A DNA stretch of 8,103 bases from Phycisphaerae bacterium (GTDB taxonomy: Bacteria; Planctomycetota; Phycisphaerae; UBA1845; PWPN01). The stretch spans positions 1 to 8,103 of the forward strand of contig DAOOIV010000164.1 in the NCBI GenBank assembly GCA_035384605.1. Direction: 5' to 3'. A model generated the notes under the pieces. The model worked only from the letters and a program-made list of their open reading frames with translations, did not search any database and was not told where the DNA came from. Position 1 is the first letter of the stretch. Each line of letters begins with the position of its first letter. The position numbers were made by a program, and so were the translations under genes. Positions 4,166 through 8,103 of this stretch are shown in pieces.

Positions 4166-6910
4166 ATGGCAGAGATGGTTTCAGGGAATGGGAGACGCAG
4201 ACATCGACGAACAAGAAGAGATTCCAGCTCCTGCACCGGCAACAACGCAGCACGTGCATTACGGCCGGCCGCGGACAAGGTGGGCGGATTCCTGGAAAGA
4301 GGCTGGGTCATCGCAAACCACAAGCTGGTCTCCTTCCATGCCGCCTTCATTTCGTCCGTGCTGAGCGTGCCTGAGTGGGCGGCTCGAAAAGGCGACGTCC
4401 TCAGGTTCATGTTCGCCAGCACAGAGACACTCATCTCGCTGGCCATCCTGTACCTGTCTTGGCATATCAGCATCGCAATCCACGAGATGGGTCACTACCT
4501 GACCGCCGCGAAACTCACCGCGTTGAACAAGTCTTCGCAGCAATACGCAGAAGAGATGCTCAAAAAGAGCGGCGTGGCAAGAGCGATCTGGTATCTCAAG
4601 ATGATTCTGCTCATCCCCTGGGGCAAGTTTGAGGGCGTCAAGAAGGAAGAGGGCAACTATGTGCCCGACGCCCCGTACAACCTGGCGGTTGCGGCTTCCG
4701 CTCCCGTCTGGAGCGGCTGGCTGGCTGCAATCTGCCTCCCGATCGCCGTCATCTGCATCTTCCTGGGCTTGATATCGACCCCCGACAACAACGTCTTAAT
4801 CGTCCTCGGGCGGTTCTTCCTCGCGCCCGGCGTCGTCGGCTTGCTGGACCGCTTCCTGGCCGACCGCGGCAAACTCAAGGAATTCAGGATGCGCGAGCAG
4901 CGCGCCGCCGAAGAAGCCGCCCGCGCCGCCGTGGCCATCACGGCCGAGAGCTGGATGACAAAGGCCAAGGCCCTCAAGGAACGAATGATCACAACCCGGA
5001 CGCAGACCGTCACCTTGGCCGATGGAAGCAAGGTGACCACGCCCTGGCAGTGGCGCAACTGTGGCATGGGCGGGCTTCATACCCAGAAGGAGTATCCCGA
5101 AAGCAACATCAGCATGCAGGAAAGCATGTTTATCCCGCTGTCGCCCAAGACCTTCGAAGAGGCCCAGGAAATGACCGTCAGGCTTCAGTACCGCCTCAAG
5201 GAGGTCATCGAATCGGCCCCCGGTGCCAAAGTCATGGGTATCGGCTCGGAGGGCGGGCTGTCGGCCTACATCGACAAGGAGCCAACCGACCGGGTTCCCG
5301 AACAGCGGCTGTGGCGCATGATGAAACAGACCATTCTCGACTGCGGCTACGTCCCCGGCGTGGATGTGGCCATCGCCCTCGACCCCGCCGCTTCGGCGCT
5401 GGAAGAGGCCTATCGCGAGGAAAAAGGCGAAAAGGACTCCGTCGGCATGTATCGCTTCTGGCGCGACGCCCACAAGGTCGACATGAGCCGCGACGAAATC
5501 CTGGAGCTTTACCGCGACGCCATGGAAAAGGACGGCGTTCCGATCATCTCCATCGAGGACGGCTTTGGTGAGAAAGACCACGCCGGATGGAAACTGATCA
5601 TGGAAAAGATGGGTGATCGGATCTTCATCATCGGCGACGACCTCGTGACCACCAAGGACAGCACCATTGAAGAGTGCGCAAAGAACGGCGAGATCAACGC
5701 CGCCCTGATCAAGGCCAACCAGATCGGTACGCTCTCGGAAACGATCCTGGCCATGTTGACCGCTACGGCCTATGGCGCCGAACTGATCGTCTCACATCGG
5801 TCCAAGTCCCCGAACGACCCGTTCGAGGCCGACATCGCAACAGCATTGGATGCCGTCGGCATGAAGTGCGGTGGCGGTGCCAACACCGAGCGCCTCCAGA
5901 AATATGGACGCGTCATGGAAATCCTCGCCGTGGCCCAGTCCGGTAAACGGCAGATCTCGGAGAAGGAACGTAAGGAGGCTGAATTGCTTCTCAAGGAGTT
6001 GGTCGCCACGCTCACCGGCCGCAAAGATGTCGAGCTGGCCCCCGGGGCGACCGACCTTGATATGGTCAGACTCCTGCTCCGCGTGCTGGCTATCGAAATG
6101 GTTACAGGAACCGAAGAGGCCACCAACACCGGTATACCGTCGGCGGCCGCGACCGTCTTCCTCGGCAAGACCGGCACGCTTCGCTTCAAGGGATCGACTC
6201 CGCTCGGGGCCTCGACCGGCTCGGACGAGGCGATCCATTACATCGACAGCATGATCGTTCCTTGCGAAGTCACGAGAAAACACCCCTCGCTGTTCCAGAA
6301 GTTGGATGATGGCACGCTCCGATTCGCCAAGAACGTCAGGCTCGCCGATATCGAGTCCAAGAACGATCCGGAGCTGATGGCGCTCTGGAAGAAGGTCCAG
6401 CGATACGACGGCAAGGGCTGTATGGAGGCCGTTGCCCACATCGAGAATATCCTCGGACGAGCCTTTGTCGGCCGAACGCTTGCTCAACTGGGTACGCTTG
6501 AGGAGATCGACCGCGAACTTCTGGCCTTGGAGAAGGCTGAGGCCATCAAGCTCGGCTGGCTGTCACCGAACGCACCTGTCAACGACCAGATACGCGTCAT
6601 GCAGAGGAAGGCCGCCGTGGGCATGAATGCCATCCTTTCCATGTCCATCGCCCTCGGCCGCGTCACCGCAGCCAAGGAAGGAAAGGAACTCTGGCAGCTC
6701 ATTCGCGAGGTGGCAACCAGTACCATGGCCAAGTTCATCGCGGCCAACGCTAAGGACGGCACCAAGGACCCGGCGGCCATCAAGAGCATGCCCTTCGAGG
6801 AGATCAAGGCCCTGTACCGCAAGACGGCCGAGCAGGTCATCAAAGAAGGCAAGGCAGTACACCAACTGCTGCGCCAGCAGTTGCCGATCTACTCAGACGC
6901 TCGCGGCTGA
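4166..6910 (+). CDS. M50-like membrane domain fused to a circularly permuted enolase
   Basis: 914 residues counted from ATG 4166, chosen for AAGGA (4152-4156) nine bases upstream; an in-frame TTG at 4100 is less likely. Residues 9-18 are very basic. Residues 82-228 look like a site-2 protease core: hydrophobic helices near 82-104, 171-204 and 209-225, HEMGH at 106-110, and GLLDR with D228 as possible third metal ligand. A charged helix (229-278) leads to the enolase barrel (about 290-590). Yeast-numbered equivalents are H159=H305, E168=E319, E211=E362, D246=D406, E295=E464, D320=D491, K345=K516, H373=H544, K396=K567. The capping domain follows at 654-853, with GASTG (S39=S683), GKG 749-751 and NAILSMSIALGR 821-832, although it is N-terminal in every enolase I know. 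Expected reaction: 2-phosphoglycerate to phosphoenolpyruvate, at the inner membrane face. Enolase assignment is firm; protease activity is inference. Confidence 0.93.
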   Translation: MAEMVSGNGRRRHRRTRRDSSSCTGNNAARALRPAADKVGGFLERGWVIANHKLVSFHAAFISSVLSVPEWAARKGDVLRFMFASTETLISLAILYLSWHISIAIHEMGHYLTAAKLTALNKSSQQYAEEMLKKSGVARAIWYLKMILLIPWGKFEGVKKEEGNYVPDAPYNLAVAASAPVWSGWLAAICLPIAVICIFLGLISTPDNNVLIVLGRFFLAPGVVGLLDRFLADRGKLKEFRMREQRAAEEAARAAVAITAESWMTKAKALKERMITTRTQTVTLADGSKVTTPWQWRNCGMGGLHTQKEYPESNISMQESMFIPLSPKTFEEAQEMTVRLQYRLKEVIESAPGAKVMGIGSEGGLSAYIDKEPTDRVPEQRLWRMMKQTILDCGYVPGVDVAIALDPAASALEEAYREEKGEKDSVGMYRFWRDAHKVDMSRDEILELYRDAMEKDGVPIISIEDGFGEKDHAGWKLIMEKMGDRIFIIGDDLVTTKDSTIEECAKNGEINAALIKANQIGTLSETILAMLTATAYGAELIVSHRSKSPNDPFEADIATALDAVGMKCGGGANTERLQKYGRVMEILAVAQSGKRQISEKERKEAELLLKELVATLTGRKDVELAPGATDLDMVRLLLRVLAIEMVTGTEEATNTGIPSAAATVFLGKTGTLRFKGSTPLGASTGSDEAIHYIDSMIVPCEVTRKHPSLFQKLDDGTLRFAKNVRLADIESKNDPELMALWKKVQRYDGKGCMEAVAHIENILGRAFVGRTLAQLGTLEEIDRELLALEKAEAIKLGWLSPNAPVNDQIRVMQRKAAVGMNAILSMSIALGRVTAAKEGKELWQLIREVATSTMAKFIAANAKDGTKDPAAIKSMPFEEIKALYRKTAEQVIKEGKAVHQLLRQQLPIYSDARG

Positions 6911-6952
6911 CGTCTGTCGCTGCGGCGCGTCGATCCTTGAGATAAAAGATTC

Positions 6953-6992
6953 CCAGGGCGGTTCGACGATTCGACATGGCGGGCCGCCCTGG
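6953..6992 (+). terminator. Hairpin terminator candidate after the enolase fusion
   Basis: CCAGGGCGG (6953-6961) and CCGCCCTGG (6984-6992) form a perfect 9-bp stem around a 22-base loop that contains TCGACGATTCGA. Only TTT follows. It lies 42 bases after the stop codon, a sensible place for termination. Confidence 0.55.
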
Positions 6993-7008
6993 TTTCATAA
7001 ACCGGCAA

Positions 7009-7102
7009 GCTAAGACGAACCGCCTTTTTGCGGGCCGCAACTCAAGCGTACTGCGATCCAGAAACACGCGCAAGCCGCACACATGTCTGGCCGTAGGGTT
7101 CC
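7009..7102 (-). repeat. Dispersed ~95-bp repeat, copy 3 (inverted)
   Basis: Read on the minus strand it runs from GGAACCCTACGGCCAGACAT to GCGGCCCGCAAAAAGGCGG and TTAGC, matching 2349-2447 over its whole length with a 2-base gap at GCG-TGTTT. It lies between the enolase-fusion gene and the right inverted-repeat arm. Confidence 0.83.
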
Positions 7103-7316
7103 AGCGCTCAGGACCAAAACCCGTTGCATGGATATCGGCTTGCCATTCGATGCCTAAGGCTTGTGACATTCCGCAACCGGTTCGACCGCACCGCAAGCAA
7201 GCCTTCATCACCCGCCCCTGTGGAGAATCTCGGCCAGACAAGCCGATGAGCGCGAAAGGACAGACCCTTCCCGTGAATCCCATCTTGTTTTTCATCCCCG
7301 CGATTTGACAAGATCG
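7103..7316. other. Spacer with no gene seen
   Basis: Both strands carry open frames, but none has a family feature or a ribosome-binding site at a usable spacing. Nothing else recognisable was found. Confidence 0.4.
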
Positions 7317-7331
7317 CCCGCGCTGCGCGGG
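7317..7331. repeat. GC-rich palindrome
   Basis: CCCGCGC (7317-7323) and GCGCGGG (7325-7331) flank a single T. The palindrome is preceded by TTTGACAAGATCG. It lies about 50 bases outside the inner edge of the right inverted-repeat arm and has no T tract. Confidence 0.35.
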
Positions 7332-7379
7332 GCATGCGCACGGGCTGCCTGCGGGGTCTGGCCACGGTGCGATGGCGGC

Positions 7380-7764
7380 GGGTACGTAACCGTCCGGGCG
7401 GGCATGCCGACCGGTCCAGGTTGGGCGACCAACCCCCTTCAGCGGGTTTTCCCGCCCAAGGCGGGCTGATAGGCCGGCCCTCATACGGCCGGTCGGTGGT
7501 CGCCTGCGGTTCTTCTTCCTTTCTGTGGTCTCAGCCCGTTTCAACGGGCTTGCCTGACAGGCCCGTTAAAACGGGCCGATGGGGCAACACAGAGAAGGAT
7601 GGTTGGCCGACGGTGAACCAGTCGTAAAACGGCCGGCTTGTTTGCCCTTCCCGAAAGACCGCTGAAGCGGTCTGCTTTCGGCTTGCGTTCACCACAACCG
7701 GGTGAGCCGCCAGAAGTGCCGCCGCTTCTCTCACGGCCCCCCAATGGACCCCAGGTTTCAAATG
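7380..7764 (-). repeat. Right arm of the long inverted repeat (copy B)
   Basis: Reverse complement of 3307-3703. Its hairpins are better preserved than in copy A: AGACCGCT-GA-AGCGGTCT (7656-7673), GGCCCGTT-AA-AACGGGCC (7560-7577), AGCCCGTT-TC-AACGGGCT (7533-7550) and CCCGCC-CAA-GGCGGG (near 7451-7465). The two middle hairpins are near-identical to each other and only nine bases apart. No transposase frame lies inside it. Together with copy A it brackets the enolase-fusion gene. Confidence 0.88.
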
Positions 7765-7766
7765 AC

Positions 7767-7795
7767 TTGACAACTAGTCATCCATACTGTACATT
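7767..7795 (+). promoter_or_regulatory. Sigma-70-like promoter just outside the right inverted-repeat arm
   Basis: A perfect TTGACA (7767-7772), 17-base spacer and TACATT (7790-7795) sit in a locally AT-richer stretch directly beyond copy B and point toward the RHS-like frame at 7832. The overlapping palindrome ATGACT...AGTCAT (7762-7767 and 7776-7781 region) could be an operator, which is speculative. Confidence 0.6.
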
Positions 7796-7831
7796 TTCAT
7801 CACCCGCGACAAATAGCGACCGGAGCGCTTC

Positions 7832-8103
7832 ATGCTCAAAAACGGCGACAACGCAACCGATCACAATTGCACCCTTGACACCACGCGGCCCGCAACGCGG
7901 GCCGGCTTGCGCGGCAACCCGCAGGTTTCACCTGCCGCGGCGAGTCAAGGCCTGGACCTGTCCCGCCCCATCCACGGCGCCGGCGGCATCGGCGGCCTGC
8001 TGGCCACAGAGGAGCCGCAAGGCACGTACCAGGGGACCTACTGGTTCTTCTACGACGCCGAACCCTTGACTCGCCGGGCAACGCGAAGCGTTGGGGCCGC
8101 TGG
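7832..8103 (+). CDS. RHS/YD-repeat-like fragment, partial and disrupted
   Basis: An open frame from ATG 7832 to the window end (90 codons plus). GGAG (7822-7825) lies six bases upstream and a good promoter precedes it. Residues 40-76 contain GLDLS, HGAGGIGGLLA and YWFFYDA, the typical sequence near the C-terminal end of the RHS core, where YDANGN would normally follow. Here the similarity stops at YDA and residues 77-90 are unrelated. Residues 14-39 also come from inserted palindromic DNA. RHS proteins are normally long, so this is a remnant that lacks the N-terminal shell repeats. It may be expressed as a short peptide or be a pseudogene; what lies past 8103 decides this. RHS proteins act as secreted or surface toxin carriers, but no toxin part is visible. 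Confidence 0.6.
   Translation, partial: MLKNGDNATDHNCTLDTTRPATRAGLRGNPQVSPAAASQGLDLSRPIHGAGGIGGLLATEEPQGTYQGTYWFFYDAEPLTRRATRSVGAA
7873..7950 (+). repeat. 78-bp palindromic element inserted in frame in the RHS fragment
   Basis: The element is bounded by CCTTGAC (7873-7879) and its inverse GTCAAGG (7944-7950). Inside are CGGCCCGC-AAC-GCGGGCCG (7886-7904) and GCAGGT-TTC-ACCTGC (7921-7935), both perfect stems with 3-base loops. Its length is 26 codons, so it does not shift the frame. Removing it joins ACC to CTGGACCTG, giving TLDLS, close to the usual RHS sequence. Confidence 0.6.
8064..8103 (+). repeat. Second palindromic element of the same kind, cut by the window edge
   Basis: It starts CCTTGACTCGCC at the exact place where RHS similarity ends (after YDA). 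These 12 bases are the reverse complement of GGCGAGTCAAGG at 7939-7950, the end of the first element. It then contains the hairpin AACGC-GAA-GCGTT (8080-8092). The other end lies beyond 8103. Confidence 0.5.

Noticed and set aside
4796..6487. Long minus-strand frames opposite the enolase fusion (4796-5581 and 5792-6487)
   Set aside because: Antisense shadows of a GC-rich gene whose plus-strand frame has clear enolase motifs.
4166..6910. Possibility that the fusion is two genes joined by a missing stop or assembly error
   Set aside because: The frame is open throughout, base composition is even, and the domain joints are long helical linkers with no buried start site or Shine-Dalgarno seen. 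Read coverage would still be worth checking.
6940..6995. tRNA-like GGTTCGA motif
   Set aside because: No acceptor, D or anticodon stems can be built around it; the bases belong to the terminator hairpin.
6840..7544. Long minus-strand open frame of about 234 codons across the right repeat arm, copy 3 and the spacer
   Set aside because: It runs through three unrelated non-coding elements, starts at TTG without a ribosome site, and its similarity to a frame at 3536-3874 only reflects the shared repeat DNA.
3307..7764. CRISPR array or direct-repeat cluster
   Set aside because: Repeats are few, long, inverted and irregularly spaced; no spacer-repeat periodicity.

Overview
This is a GC-rich bacterial window. 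The mix of gene-poor, repeat-rich spacers, a LemA operon, an RHS-type fragment and GC-rich codon use would suit a member of the Planctomycetota, but that placement is inference. No marker in the window fixes the taxon.

Layout. At 1-50 (minus) there is only the putative start of an unidentified gene. A dispersed repeat (copy 1) follows at 51-134. A strong intrinsic terminator (162-214, minus) ends the transcript of rpmE (300-542, minus), a zinc-type ribosomal protein L31. An overlapping two-gene operon lies at 784-2072 (minus): a membrane-anchored DUF3137-like protein, then a LemA family protein. A gene-poor stretch with a promoter-like site and repeat copy 2 (2349-2447) leads to an orphan 77-residue gene (2748-2981, plus).

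The centre is the 914-residue gene at 4166-6910 (plus). Its N-terminus reads as a site-2-protease (M50)-like membrane domain with HEMGH. This is followed by an enolase in which the catalytic barrel comes first and the capping domain, which normally starts the protein, comes last. Every canonical catalytic and metal-binding residue can be located, so this looks like a circularly permuted, membrane-tethered and probably active enolase. It is the most unusual object in the window.

This gene sits between two imperfect inverted repeats of about 390 bp (3307-3703 and 7380-7764, opposite orientation), each packed with short hairpins. A third copy of the small dispersed repeat (7009-7102, minus) lies between the gene and the right-hand inverted repeat. 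Beyond the right repeat, a consensus-like promoter and a Shine-Dalgarno lead into an RHS-like fragment (7832 to the window end). It carries a 78-bp in-frame palindromic insert, with a second such element running off the edge.

rpmE and the LemA operon are ordinary chromosomal genes. From about 2.2 kb to the end the window looks like accessory or rearranged DNA dominated by repeats. No rRNA, tRNA, CRISPR array or intact transposase was seen.
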